A stretch of DNA of 64,000 nucleotides from Stentor coeruleus (GCA_001970955.1 MPUH01000212.1:1-64000); one strand, 5' to 3'. Positions 1-9,583 are shown, counted from the first letter of the stretch. Numbers and translations: made by a program. The notes: a model not told the origin generated them from the sequence alone.

Positions 1-2230
1 CAGTATTATCATAAGATCCTGATACTATGAATTGATTATTATTCGCTATTGCAATACTTTTTATTTTTTCTGTATGACCTTTATATACTACTTCTATTTT
101 TTTCTCAAATAAATTCCATACAATTATAGTAAAATCTTTAGAACTTAATAGAATGTATTTATTGTCGTTTGTGATTTTAATATAATTTAGAGGAGACTCA
201 TCGTTTTTAAATGATACTTCTTGTTCATTCTTGAACATGTCCCATATTGTTATCTCGTTATCTGAAGATCCTGATATTAAAAATTTATTATCATTTGTTA
301 ATAAGACGCTTGTTACTATTGAATTGTAATCTTCAGGTATTGTTTCTTGTCTTTTCTCTAAAAGATTCCATACTGATAACTTTTTATCAAAACTTGCTAT
401 GCATATAGTCTCATTATCACTAATTAACCTTATAAAATAACACTGTGATTTCATTAATATTTTCATTTTTTTTAGGTTCCAAAGTATTAGTTCTTTAGAA
501 GATATGGAGAAACACTGATTGTTGCTTATCGTAGTAACACTATTTACTTTATCTGTGTGGCCTTTAAGTACTCCTATTTGTTTTTTCTTAAGCAAGTTCC
601 AGACAATAATAGTTTTATCATCAGATCCTGACACCACAAACTTATTATTTTTCGTTAAAGAAACACTATTTATATTTGAAGTATGACCTTGAAGCACTAA
701 ATCTTGTCGTTTATTAACTAAATCCCATACTCTTACAGTCTTATCCTGAGATCCTGACACAACAAATATCCTTTTATTCGCCATTGCAATACTCTTTACA
801 TGTGAAGTATGACCTTCAAATACTGCTTCTTGTCTTTTTTCTAATAAATTCCATACCCTCAAACTATTATCCGATGATCCTGACACTACAAACTGATTAT
901 CTTTTGTTATAGCAACACTAGTAACTTTATCTGTATGTCCTTTGAATAAAATTACTTGTCTTTTTTGTAATAAATTCCACACTCTTATAGTCTTATCCCA
1001 CGATCCTGACACAACAATTTTATCATTGCTTGATATTGCAACACTATTAACTAAATTTTCATGACCTTCAAATACAATTTCCTGTTTTTTTTCAAGTAAA
1101 TTCCAAAGTCTTATAGTGTTATCATAAGTATTATATGATCCTGATCCTGATATCACAAACCGATTATCACTTGTTATTGCAATACTATTTACTCCTTCTA
1201 AATGCCCACGAAATATTATTTCTTCTTTTTTTTTAAATAAATTCCATACTCTTATAGTTTTATCTAATGATCCTGATACTATAAACTGATTATCATTTGT
1301 TATAGCAACACTACATACATTTAAAGTATGACCTTTAAATATTACTTCTTGTTGGTTTGATATTATATTCCATACTTTTACAATATTATCTAGTGCTGAT
1401 ACTAAAAAATGATTATTGTTTGATATTGCAATACAATTTACAGATAATTGATTTTGAAGTAGGGATAATTGTTTTTTATCAGATAAACTCCATACTATTA
1501 TAGAGTTATCTGAGGATCCTGATATTATATATTGATTATCGCTCATTATTATAACACTATTAACTGAGTCTGTGTGGCCTTGGAGTACTGCTTCTTGTCG
1601 TTTCTCTAGAAGATTCCAAATTCTTACTGTTTTATCTGAGGATCCTGATACTAAAAAACGATTATCACTTGTTATTGCTATAGTGTTTATAGATAAAGTG
1701 TGGCCTTCAAACAAAAAACCATATTCGTTCTGAATACTTTCTTTATCCAGATTATTCATTTGAAATTTGATATTTTCAATATTCTTGGCAAGTGTTCCTT
1801 CGATTTTTGAGAATGAAGGGTATTCAAATGATAATATTTTACATGTGGCTGTCTGAATTTCCTCACGGTCTTCTATTCCAAATTCAGATTTGCTGTAAAT
1901 TTTTATGTAATATTCAATCATTGTGTCTAATTTATTAAATGCTTGTCTTACTAAATTTTCCACTTGGGTAATAACTTTGGCAGCTTCTTTTGTTATTCTT
2001 TTTTTCTGCTTTTCAATGTTATTTATTGATTTTTTTATGCTGTTTGTCAGCTTTGCTGATTGATTTTTTGATAGCTTTATCTTGGGATCTTTAAAGGATA
2101 AATTTAAATTCATTTCTTGTAGTTTTTCAATATAAATAGTACTACAATTACTGCAAAAAAGTTGCTCAAAAGGGTGGCTAAATTTAGTTGTCGGTGGCTT
2201 AATGCACCCAAATGTACTACATTTCAACAT
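1..2230 (-). CDS. WD40-repeat protein with N-terminal Cys motif (C-terminus off the window)
   Basis: The frame is open from the ATG at 2230 down to base 1, so about 743 codons are visible and the 3' end is missing. The N-terminus begins MLKCSTFGCIKPP and has CxxxxC and CSNC pairs within about 35 residues, which suggests a small zinc-binding knuckle. A helical, Lys-rich stretch follows (roughly residues 45-175). From about base 1705 downward come about 14 WD40 repeats of about 126 bp, visible as GHT...IAI...VSGSxD motifs. Fourteen repeats would make two seven-bladed propellers, and the array continues beyond the window. Neighbouring repeats are unusually alike at DNA level. WD40 propellers are protein-interaction platforms; no partner can be named. 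One repeat (about 1115-1150) carries an in-frame insertion. Confidence 0.85.
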   Translation of the reverse strand, partial: MLKCSTFGCIKPPTTKFSHPFEQLFCSNCSTIYIEKLQEMNLNLSFKDPKIKLSKNQSAKLTNSIKKSINNIEKQKKRITKEAAKVITQVENLVRQAFNKLDTMIEYYIKIYSKSEFGIEDREEIQTATCKILSFEYPSFSKIEGTLAKNIENIKFQMNNLDKESIQNEYGFLFEGHTLSINTIAITSDNRFLVSGSSDKTVRIWNLLEKRQEAVLQGHTDSVNSVIIMSDNQYIISGSSDNSIIVWSLSDKKQLSLLQNQLSVNCIAISNNNHFLVSALDNIVKVWNIISNQQEVIFKGHTLNVCSVAITNDNQFIVSGSLDKTIRVWNLFKKKEEIIFRGHLEGVNSIAITSDNRFVISGSGSYNTYDNTIRLWNLLEKKQEIVFEGHENLVNSVAISSNDKIVVSGSWDKTIRVWNLLQKRQVILFKGHTDKVTSVAITKDNQFVVSGSSDNSLRVWNLLEKRQEAVFEGHTSHVKSIAMANKRIFVVSGSQDKTVRVWDLVNKRQDLVLQGHTSNINSVSLTKNNKFVVSGSDDKTIIVWNLLKKKQIGVLKGHTDKVNSVTTISNNQCFSISSKELILWNLKKMKILMKSQCYFIRLISDNETICIASFDKKLSVWNLLEKRQETIPEDYNSIVTSVLLTNDNKFLISGSSDNEITIWDMFKNEQEVSFKNDESPLNYIKITNDNKYILLSSKDFTIIVWNLFEKKIEVVYKGHTEKIKSIAIANNNQFIVSGSYDNT

Positions 2231-2392
2231 TATTATTATAAACTCTTATTTTTCCAACAAAATTCCTAACTTTATCTAAATTTTTTTCCCAAAAATATCA
2301 AAATTCAACCTTAATTTACCAAACTTAAATCCTAAAGTCTTACTTATTATCATATCCATATCTTCATAATTTCCTTATTATTATCCATTAAT

Positions 2393-4393
2393 TTATTGTT
2401 GCTCTTCATCTTCCTCTCCAATCCTCAGCATTTGTGTTGGGGGAACTTGTAATTCTTGATTAACCCCAGCTTGTAAATACTGTTGCAACAACGACTTAAG
2501 TTCTTCATTCTGTTGATGTAGCATCCCAGTTTCTTCAACCAAATTTTGCCTTGTCTGTAGTAGATTATAATATTGTTGAAAAGCCCTTTCAAGAGCCTGC
2601 CAAACCCTTAAATGTTTTTCTTCTAAAATACTACCAAGTTTAACCCAGTGCATTTTTTCTTCATAAAGTATTTTCTCTCTTTTCTGTTTTTCACTATCCA
2701 TAGATATAGATTTCATAGACAGTCCAGCTTGTTCACCAATTTTAAACTTGCTTTCATTTTTCAACTCTAAAAACTCAGTCAGTATATCAAAAACTTCATA
2801 AGACGCTATCTGAAGATCATCTGGATCAAGATTATCTCTATGTCCTTCATCATATCTCCCTCTTCCTTCATCTTCTTCATCACTTTCATAATAAATATCT
2901 CTTTGATTTGCTGAATGTTGATAAAAAAGATTTACTAAGTTCTGAACATCTTCCAAAACTTCAATTCCTAATGTTTTTCTTATTGAATCAATTTTCATAG
3001 TCAATTGCTCTTTTTCTGATATACCAATTAATTGATCTTTAACTTTGTCTTCAATAAGAAACATAGCTTCTTCAGTTAAAAGTGTAAAAACTTTTTTTAT
3101 TCGATTCATCGACACTTGCATCCCAGGTTTAGATTGAGAATCTGGACCATCAGGATATGGGCTTTGAACACTTTCTCCTGATTTACCTATGGCTTCATCT
3201 TTTTTCTTAGATGTTTGAATATCAGTTAAACTTGCTAAATCTAAATTAGCTACATTAACATCTGGTGGTGACCATAATAAACCTAATTGTTGCTCATATA
3301 CAATTTTATCACATTTGAGAACTTTACTTGCAAAGTCTTTTGCCTCGATTTCATTCATATTCCAAATCTCATTAAATTTCAATGTGTCAGCTTTTTCGAA
3401 ATGCCTGAACTTTTTCCTTAACTCGTTAAAAGCTTTGGAGATTTTCTTGAATTTATTAGTTAACGAAGCGTTGATTTTTGTAAATTCCTTTTCTTTTTCT
3501 TCAACTTTTTGGCTCATAGCAAGGAAGTTGGCATGTAATGTTCTTTTTCTTCTAGTCAAGTCAGCTTTGGTTGTTATGTTTTCATTCTCTCTTTCTTCTA
3601 AGATTTTCACGTTATATCCAAGTTTTTCAAGATTCAGTTGATATATAGCTTTCATATCTTCCATATAAGTTTCTAATGCTTGTAGATTGTTTTCAACTGA
3701 TATTTTTGTTTTCTGAAGATTATTCGCATCTTCTTCTCTTTTCCTTTCAAGTTCATCAGCATTTTCTTCTTCTAATGTCTGTTTTTCATTTGTATATTTA
3801 TCTTCAAGTTCTTTATGTCTTTTAAACAAGTCTTCAATTTCATTTTTATTCGCTTTCATGAGTTCATTTCTCTCAGCTAAAAATGCATCTTCTATAGCTG
3901 TTAATTGTAAAGCATATTCATCCCTTAGTGAAATGTATTGTTTTCTCATAAGTTCAATCATTTTTTCAACATCATCCTCTTGTTTCCTTAAAGCTTTGAC
4001 ATAAAAAGCTTCTTTTTCTTTGAGTTCATTAAGGAAACTTTCAATGATTTTGTTTTTGCCTTCGATAATTTCAGAACACTCCCTTTTCTGTTCTTCGATT
4101 TTAGCATAGAGTTCTTCGTAGTCTTCAAGCTCTAACAAGTCATCCCATTTAATTTGAGCTGCCTCGTTTTTTGTAGAGCTTTGAATGGTCTCATTACGAA
4201 TAAGCTGGTATCGGTCGTACCGGGCCTTGTCTTCTTTCATCCGGCGCTTGTTCTCGTTGTCGTCTGCTTGGATTTTTATCATAGAAACTTCATCCCAGGT
4301 TTCTCTCTTCATCCTTTCGATAAGCCCTTTACTTTCTTTGATTTTTTGCTTGCCACGCACACACTCGAGCCCTTGGATTATTTCGGAGTCCAT
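2393..4393 (-). CDS. DRC1: Dynein regulatory complex subunit 1 (DRC1/CCDC164)
   Basis: A single uninterrupted reading frame encodes 666 residues, close to known DRC1 lengths (about 700). Almost the whole protein is charged coiled coil. Recognisable family segments are the KQEDDVEKM stretch near residues 137-145, the FLAERNELMKANKNEIE stretch near 170-187, and the highly characteristic FRHFEKAD...IWNMNE...YEQQLG block at 329-370. DRC1 is a core scaffold of the nexin-dynein regulatory complex, which links adjacent doublet microtubules in motile cilia and controls dynein activity. That role is family knowledge. No intron or frameshift is seen. The start is the first ATG of the frame. The gene lies 162 bp beyond the start of the WD40 gene on the same strand. 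Confidence 0.9.
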   Translation of the reverse strand: MDSEIIQGLECVRGKQKIKESKGLIERMKRETWDEVSMIKIQADDNENKRRMKEDKARYDRYQLIRNETIQSSTKNEAAQIKWDDLLELEDYEELYAKIEEQKRECSEIIEGKNKIIESFLNELKEKEAFYVKALRKQEDDVEKMIELMRKQYISLRDEYALQLTAIEDAFLAERNELMKANKNEIEDLFKRHKELEDKYTNEKQTLEEENADELERKREEDANNLQKTKISVENNLQALETYMEDMKAIYQLNLEKLGYNVKILEERENENITTKADLTRRKRTLHANFLAMSQKVEEKEKEFTKINASLTNKFKKISKAFNELRKKFRHFEKADTLKFNEIWNMNEIEAKDFASKVLKCDKIVYEQQLGLLWSPPDVNVANLDLASLTDIQTSKKKDEAIGKSGESVQSPYPDGPDSQSKPGMQVSMNRIKKVFTLLTEEAMFLIEDKVKDQLIGISEKEQLTMKIDSIRKTLGIEVLEDVQNLVNLFYQHSANQRDIYYESDEEDEGRGRYDEGHRDNLDPDDLQIASYEVFDILTEFLELKNESKFKIGEQAGLSMKSISMDSEKQKREKILYEEKMHWVKLGSILEEKHLRVWQALERAFQQYYNLLQTRQNLVEETGMLHQQNEELKSLLQQYLQAGVNQELQVPPTQMLRIGEEDEEQQ

Positions 4394-4526
4394 TTATATT
4401 CGGCAGTTTGAAAAGAAAAAATGCGGCTGGGAATTAAGCTGGAGTTGGGTTATTAGAAAATTATGCAAATTTAAGTACCAACTCCGGTAAAATAAATCCT
4501 AAATACCCTAATCTTTTATTAATATC

Positions 4527-5202
4527 TCAACTACCTATTTTTTCCATATTTTTCTGATGCTCTTTTAGTCTTTCTAAATATTTTTTATTTTCCATATACT
4601 TACAAAAATTGTCAGCCCATAAGTAAAAACTATATATTGCCGACGAGTAACTTCTAAGTAAATACATATCAAAGTTTGATTCATATAAAATCGGATATAC
4701 AATTTCTTTAATTTCATTAGTCATTATAAATCCTTCATGAAGCTGTCCAAGTTTTANGACTATATATTGCTGACGAGTAACTTCTAAGTAAATACATATC
4801 AAAGTTTGATTCATATAAAATTGGATATACAATTTCTTTAATTTCATTAGTCATTATAAATCCTTCATGAAGCTGTCCAAGTTTTACTATAAAATAATCA
4901 TTAAATATGAACTTTTTTAGACTATCCCAAACTCCAATATCCTTATACTATAAAATAATCATTAAATATGAACTTTTTTAGACTATCCCAAACTCCAATA
5001 TCCTTATAGTCTAATAAATAAGCAATAGCTTTGATTATTTCAACAATTGCTTGTGAAGGAAATCTTAGGGATTTGAGTTCTATTAAATGTTTTTTTTTTC
5101 AATATAAAACAGTTCCTCATTAGACTTTCTCAGATAATTTAAAGCTGAATTTTCTAATGATTCGATTTCTAGAGCAAGGCTAAGTTTTTCAGTTTCTAAC
5201 AT
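4527..5202 (-). CDS. Stand-alone dynein MTBD-like protein, copy 2 (interrupted by assembly duplications)
   Basis: Read from the ATG at 5202, this encodes a paralogue of the protein at 5601-6086. A short helix precedes IELKSLRFPSQAIVEII, then VWDSLKKFIFNDYF, then IVYPILYESNF, LWADNF and a terminal helix. This order matches the dynein heavy-chain microtubule-binding domain between its two stalk helices. As printed, the frame is broken by a 130-bp repeat around the n at 4757, by a perfect 61-bp tandem repeat at 4886-5007, and by an A10 run (about 5091-5100, minus strand) that seems one base short. Ignoring one copy of each repeat and allowing A11 gives exactly 161 codons, the same length as its paralogue. 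I therefore think the gene is intact in the cell, but a young pseudogene cannot be excluded. Confidence 0.6.
4629..4886. repeat. Contig-overlap duplication around n at 4757
   Basis: 4629-4756 repeats as 4759-4886, with two mismatches in 128 bp, separated by the n. It lies in the MTBD-like copy 2 gene and shifts its frame. Confidence 0.9.
4886..5007. repeat. Perfect 61-bp tandem duplication without n
   Basis: 4886-4946 equals 4947-5007. It falls inside the same gene and 61 is not a multiple of three. Removing one copy restores the paralogue's length, so this too is probably an assembly error (closed overlap), though a genuine mutation is possible. Confidence 0.85.
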
Positions 5203-5600
5203 GGAAATAATATTATCGATTACATTTACATATGAAACCACGAATTTTATATAATTTAATGAACTAAGATATTATTTTATAATAAAACATGCTTATTTTG
5301 TGAAGTAGGACAACATGAATCATTTTACAAAATTGATACAAATGTAATGATATGTCTTCATCATAAGAAATCTTTATATGATAAACCCTTTTTTTTATTA
5401 CAAAATCTAAAATTTCAACTATCTTTTAGAGTTTAATATAAAATATTGATATTTTTTGGCAGTCTCATTTTTAACTCAAATCAAAGGCTATTTCCTTATA
5501 AAATCAAGTAGTAATTTATTTATTTATCTTATAATAATAATCATCTCTTTACAAAATTATATAAGAAATTTGATATTAGCGTATTAAAATAATAAATCTA

Positions 5601-6086
5601 TTAATTTCTTTCTATTTCACTCAAACAGATTTTTAGTTTTTCTAAAGATTGCTTACTTTCAGTGAACTTGCAAAAATTATCAGCCCATAAATAAAGCTTA
5701 TAAACAACTAAAGAATTTAGTCTAAGTGCATTAGGATCAAAACCAGATTCATATAAAATCGGATAAACTATTTCTTTTATATCTTCAGTCATTATATAGT
5801 TTTCATGGAGTTTTGCAATTCTTCCATTCATATATTGTTTATAAAAATTGCATTTTATAATATTCCAACCTTTATTATCTTCATTCCCTAGTATGAAATT
5901 TACAGCTTTAATAAATTCATATATTTCTTCAGAAGGAATTCTAATACATTTGAATTCATAAATTTCCTCTTTGCGTATTGTAAGCAAAATTTCATTAATA
6001 CTATTTAGATATTTTGAAGTAATTTCTTCCAAAATTTGAATCTTAGAAACAAGGTCAAACTGTTCAGTATTAGAAATGGATATCAT
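5601..6086 (-). CDS. Stand-alone dynein microtubule-binding-domain-like protein, copy 1
   Basis: Intact 161-residue protein. Residues 1-45 are helical with heptad-like hydrophobics. Residues 46-140 follow the dynein heavy-chain MTBD order: FKCIRIPSEEIYEFIKAV (the xSxxNPPxxV helix), GW at 73-74, a middle region ending IVYPIL, then NSLVVYKLYLWADNF like the AS.AC..L..W segment. Residues 141-161 are again helical, as the returning stalk strand would be. No AAA, linker or tail sequence exists before or after it, so this is a detached stalk tip and not a dynein fragment in a larger frame. It may bind microtubules without motor activity. Homology is by eye; function is inference. A paralogue lies immediately downstream at 4527-5202. 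Confidence 0.7.
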   Translation of the reverse strand: MISISNTEQFDLVSKIQILEEITSKYLNSINEILLTIRKEEIYEFKCIRIPSEEIYEFIKAVNFILGNEDNKGWNIIKCNFYKQYMNGRIAKLHENYIMTEDIKEIVYPILYESGFDPNALRLNSLVVYKLYLWADNFCKFTESKQSLEKLKICLSEIERN

Positions 6087-6513
6087 ACTTTATAGACTAA
6101 AATTAATTATCTTTTATAATCTTAAAAGTTTGTTATTTATTTGTATTTTATAATACTAAAGATGATACAAAATCCTGTTAGCTCTATAGCATTTTGTGAT
6201 AGAGTTATATGCCCAATCAGAAAACTTTTGAAATCATAATGAATAAAGGTTATAGATAAAAATATACTCGCTTACTCATAAATATAAAAGAAACCTTACA
6301 TGATTTGCTTTAAATTTCCTATCACTAACCAAATAGTTTTATATCCAAAATTTATAAAATTATAAACCTCAGCCCACCCAATTTATAAACCTTTACCAAA
6401 AATTTTCCTATAATAATCCGAAACTATCAAAAAACCCTACACAAATCACTTATTTTCTAAACTTAAAACTATCAAAATTCAATTATCCTAATCCTAAAAT
6501 TATTTAAATACCA

Positions 6514-7131
6514 CTAATAAAGACCAGCATCAGCAAGTCTTTTTGTCAAAGTTTCAATCTTATTTTCCTTTATTTTCATCATATGTTCAAGCTTTTTAAC
6601 CTTCAATTCTAATATCTCAATAGTCTCTCTCATATTCTGAATGCTCTCATCTCTTGTATCCGTAGCCATTCTAGGGTTTTCAAACTGCATCTGCTGTAAA
6701 TCAAAACGTGGTTCAGGAGGTTTTGCCATACGTACAGGTTCTTTTTCAACACCCATTCTAAATTCTTCAATCTACTTATAAAATACTTTTAATTGAACAA
6801 GTTTCAAAACCCTTTCAACAGCATCAGGTACACAGTTAACAACAGCTTCAATGTCTTGAGGAGAAAGTTGGAAACCCATTTTTTTGAAGACTTTTATGTT
6901 GAGGGTATTCCAATTGTTTAGTTTTTGCTTTATAGAATTCGCTGCTACGTAATTGTGAAGATCGACTAGACCTGGGATAAAATGCTTTACTGCTTCAGCT
7001 AAAGGGACTCCATCAGCGAAATCTCTTGTTATGTTCTTTTTTGGTCTTGTTAAAGGTATTGAGTCAACCCATTCATAAATACCTTGAATTTCTTCTTCAT
7101 CAAGATTTGGAGCGATTATATACTTTGACAT
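6514..7131 (-). CDS. SPEF1: Sperm flagellar protein 1 / CLAMP (CH-domain protein)
   Basis: Two exons (7131-6772 and 6756-6514) flank a 15-nt intron at 6757-6771 (GTATTTTATAAGTAG, phase 0), giving 200 residues. Residues 1-115 are the divergent calponin-homology domain of SPEF1: YEWVDSIPLTRPKKNITRDF, DGVPLAEAVKHFIP, and NWNTLNIKVFKKMGF are diagnostic. The second exon ends with a coiled coil (ILELKVKKLEHMMKIKENKI and TKRLADAGLY), as in animal and ciliate SPEF1. The protein binds and bundles microtubules in the ciliary central apparatus and cortical arrays. Without the intron the first exon would end just after the CH domain, so the intron is well supported. A telomere-like motif lies about 105-120 bp upstream. 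Confidence 0.92.
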
Positions 7132-7234
7132 AATTTTTATATTTGAATTTTTGAAGTTGGGTGATATTTAGAGTATGATTTTGTGTGTATGAAAATGGTT
7201 GTAAAGAAAAATAAGGTTAGGATAGTTTTTTAGT

Positions 7235-7251
7235 GGGTGTTAGGGTGTTAG
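7235..7251 (-). promoter_or_regulatory. Telomere-like 8-mer repeat, about two units
   Basis: The plus strand reads GGGTGTTAGGGTGTTAG, a tandem of the 8-mer TGTTAGGG (CCCTAACA on the other strand). It lies upstream of SPEF1. A near-identical motif lies at 7802-7817 and a shorter one at 26925-26936. It could be a telobox-type promoter element, an interstitial telomere relic or part of an RNA template; nothing in the window decides between these. Confidence 0.45.
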
Positions 7252-7371
7252 AGGAGTATTTTTTATTATAGGGTAGTTTGTATTAGGATAATTCTTGCAG
7301 GTTTTATGTTGTATGGTTTTATGGTTGGGAGGCTTTTAAGTGCATTTATATATGTAGTTGGATATTGTGGT

Positions 7372-7674
7372 TTATAAGATCATGTATTTGATTAGAAGTT
7401 TCTTCGATTTCAGTGACCAAAACCCAATATTTATGTTTAAGTTGCTTTCTACTAACTGTGATAATAAGTCCGATGGCCATTTCCTTCTTTGCTGAAGTTC
7501 ATTTCTTAAATACTTAAAATTATTCTCAAAATTTTCTATATTTTTTTTCTTATTATGGATATTTGATAGTAAAGAATTTAGCGAACTGTTTGTGTCACTT
7601 TTTTTGGAGATAAATAGCGTGACCAGTATGTGGATCTGGGTTGGTAGTTCATTAAATAAATATGAAAAATCCAT
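7372..7674 (-). CDS. Hypothetical 100-residue protein
   Basis: An open frame begins with ATG at 7674 and encodes a Ser/Asn/Lys/Leu-rich protein with a basic middle (NELQQRRKWPSDLL). I do not recognise it. The plus strand carries a codon-aligned antisense reading (7384-7783) interrupted by one TGA, so the strand is uncertain. I prefer the minus strand because its frame is unbroken and the G-rich plus-strand flank beyond 7784 is what 5' flanks of minus genes look like elsewhere here. It sits between two near-identical telomere-like motifs (7235-7251 and 7802-7817). Confidence 0.3.
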   Translation of the reverse strand: MDFSYLFNELPTQIHILVTLFISKKSDTNSSLNSLLSNIHNKKKNIENFENNFKYLRNELQQRRKWPSDLLSQLVESNLNINIGFWSLKSKKLLIKYMIL

Positions 7675-8001
7675 TATAAGGTTTTTGGGGAAAGGATTAA
7701 AACTGAAATTTTCTTGTTTTAGATATGGTTTAAAGGATTTGGAAGATTATAGTGATTTTGAAAAATTAGTTAAAAGATGTTGATTTATAAGAATCTTAAT
7801 TGGGTGTTAGGGTGTTAATAAAAGTACAGAAGGATAGAATAGATAGTTGGTATTTTATTAAAATACATTAATGGCTTATAATAACAAACCATATATTTAT
7901 TAAATATTTTTATACCTTTCAAATTAATATTTACTTATAGTTTTTGTTTAATAAAACTTACTCCATTTAAATATCACATTTCCTATCTATTTTTAAACTT
8001 T
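7675..8001. other. Intergenic
   Basis: Apart from the telomere-like motif at 7802-7817 this stretch is AT-rich. It is G-biased on the plus strand up to about 7850 and C-biased towards 8001. No gene is supported beyond the doubtful plus-strand antisense reading discussed for 7372-7674. Confidence 0.5.
7802..7817 (-). promoter_or_regulatory. Telomere-like 8-mer repeat, second copy
   Basis: The plus strand reads GGGTGTTAGGGTGTTA, identical over 16 bp to the motif at 7235 and sharing a preceding TTARTG-like context. It lies about 130 bp upstream of the minus-strand ORF at 7372-7674. Confidence 0.45.
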
Positions 8002-9583
8002 TTAATTACGATGCTTTATAACTTTCCTTGATTCTAAATTTTTACTAACTATTTTGCACATTGGAGGTACAGCTTGAATCAATGCAAAAATGCCATCAGG
8101 CCCAATTACCATATCAACATATAAATATGATAAAGCTTTCATAAACCCTATAGATTCAGCTACTATTAATGCCCCTTCAGTATCAATATTATTTAAACAT
8201 ATATCAAGTTTGCACATATGTGATAATCCATATAATCCTTCCATAATATAACCTATACCTTCAGCTTTAAATTCATTTAATATTGCTGTAAATGCTTCAA
8301 GATTGTAAAGTTTTGGTAGATTATCTTTAAGGGCAATTGCACCTTCAGGGCCAAGGTTATTATTGCTGATATTTAATTCTATTAGAGTTGTAAGATATGG
8401 AAAACATTCTGCTAGGTATACAGCTCCTTGTGGACATATGAAGTTTCCTGAAATGTTTAGTTCTTGAAGTCGGTAGCTGGTTTTTAAACATGTTCTAAGA
8501 CTTTTAATCCCATCTACACCTATGNTCTGCTAGGTATACAGCTCCTTGTGGACATATGAAGTTTCCTGAAATGTTTAGTTCTTGAAGTCTGTAGCTGGTT
8601 TTTAAACATGTTCTAAGACTTTTAATCCCATCTACACCTATGCAATTGTTAGAGATAACTAGATGGTTCATTGAATCATATCTTTCAAGTGCTGAACATA
8701 GCATTTCAGCCTGAGTTGGTCCAGTTAAACTATCTATGATATCTAAAGAAGGTACTATATCTCTAAATGTGCACAGTGCTTCAAAAATAGTCATAAAATT
8801 ATCATCATCCAACTTTAATTGTGAAAATGTTAAGTTTGAAGGTCTGTTAGACATTCTTGACATATGTAGAATTGCCTGTAATGAACTTCTATTAAGTGCA
8901 CCCGAAATAGAAACTTGTCCTGCTCTATGAATACATCTTCTTCTCTTACATAATTTGTATATCTGTGGTGTAAACAAATCTAACTTGCTACTATTTTTAA
9001 GTATTTTTAATTGCTCCATATATTCACACCTTTTGATTTCAGTTTTGATAAAATTTTCATCAACATTAAAAACCTCCATAGGTCTATTTAGCCTATTAAT
9101 TTCAGAATGTATATCAAAAACTTTTTTGCATTTTTTCATCAGTTTTTTCTCATTTGTTTTTATAATAAAAGAATGCTCAAGTGCTTGTAAAGAATCAGTA
9201 AGTAAATAATTATGTATTTTTAAGAAATTATAAGGTTTGTTGATGTTCATATTTTTAAGATTATCAAAAATAGAATCTATGTCTTTTATAGAATTATTGC
9301 ATATTGTTAAAGTCTCTTCTAAATGTGTTTCAAGTGTTTGTTGTAATTTGATTATCGTTAATTTAGCTTTTTCCATAAAATCACTGATAAGTTTTTTCTG
9401 AGCTTCTAGAATGGAATAGATTGAATTGATCCTTGAAGATGATTTTGCTGAAGGGATAAAATGGAGACTTGGATGGAGAAAATGTGTTTTGGCATGTAGT
9501 TTACAAAGACTTTTCCATGACTTAGTACATAAGCAAATAAAATCAGCCGTGTTTTGACATTCGCACTTTTCATAAAATGCCAT
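8002..9583 (-). CDS. B-box-like zinc motif + coiled coil + RNI-type leucine-rich repeats
   Basis: The N-terminus (from 9583) has CECQNTADFICLC...CKLHAKTHFLHPSLHF, a Cys/His pattern like a B-box. Residues about 55-200 are helical, followed by RNI-type LRRs (for example LVISNNCIGVDGIKSL, LQELNISGNFICPQGAVYLA, LNISNNNLGPEGAIAL), as in RanGAP/NLR-type receptors. The frame appears broken at the n at 8525, but that n lies between two 117-bp copies differing at one base. Dropping one copy (118 bp including the n) puts 9583-8526 in frame with 8407-8002 and yields 487 residues. The TRIM-like layout suggests a protein-binding scaffold; a ubiquitin role would need a RING, which is absent. The exact function is unknown. 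Confidence 0.75.
8408..8642. repeat. Contig-overlap duplication around n at 8525
   Basis: 8408-8524 repeats as 8526-8642 with one mismatch. It breaks the frame of the zinc/LRR gene. Confidence 0.9.

Noticed and set aside
7384-7783. Plus-strand reading of about 132 codons with one internal TGA
   Set aside because: It is codon-aligned antisense of the unbroken minus ORF; the TGA is not inside a 15-nt intron, and the flanking strand bias fits a minus gene better.
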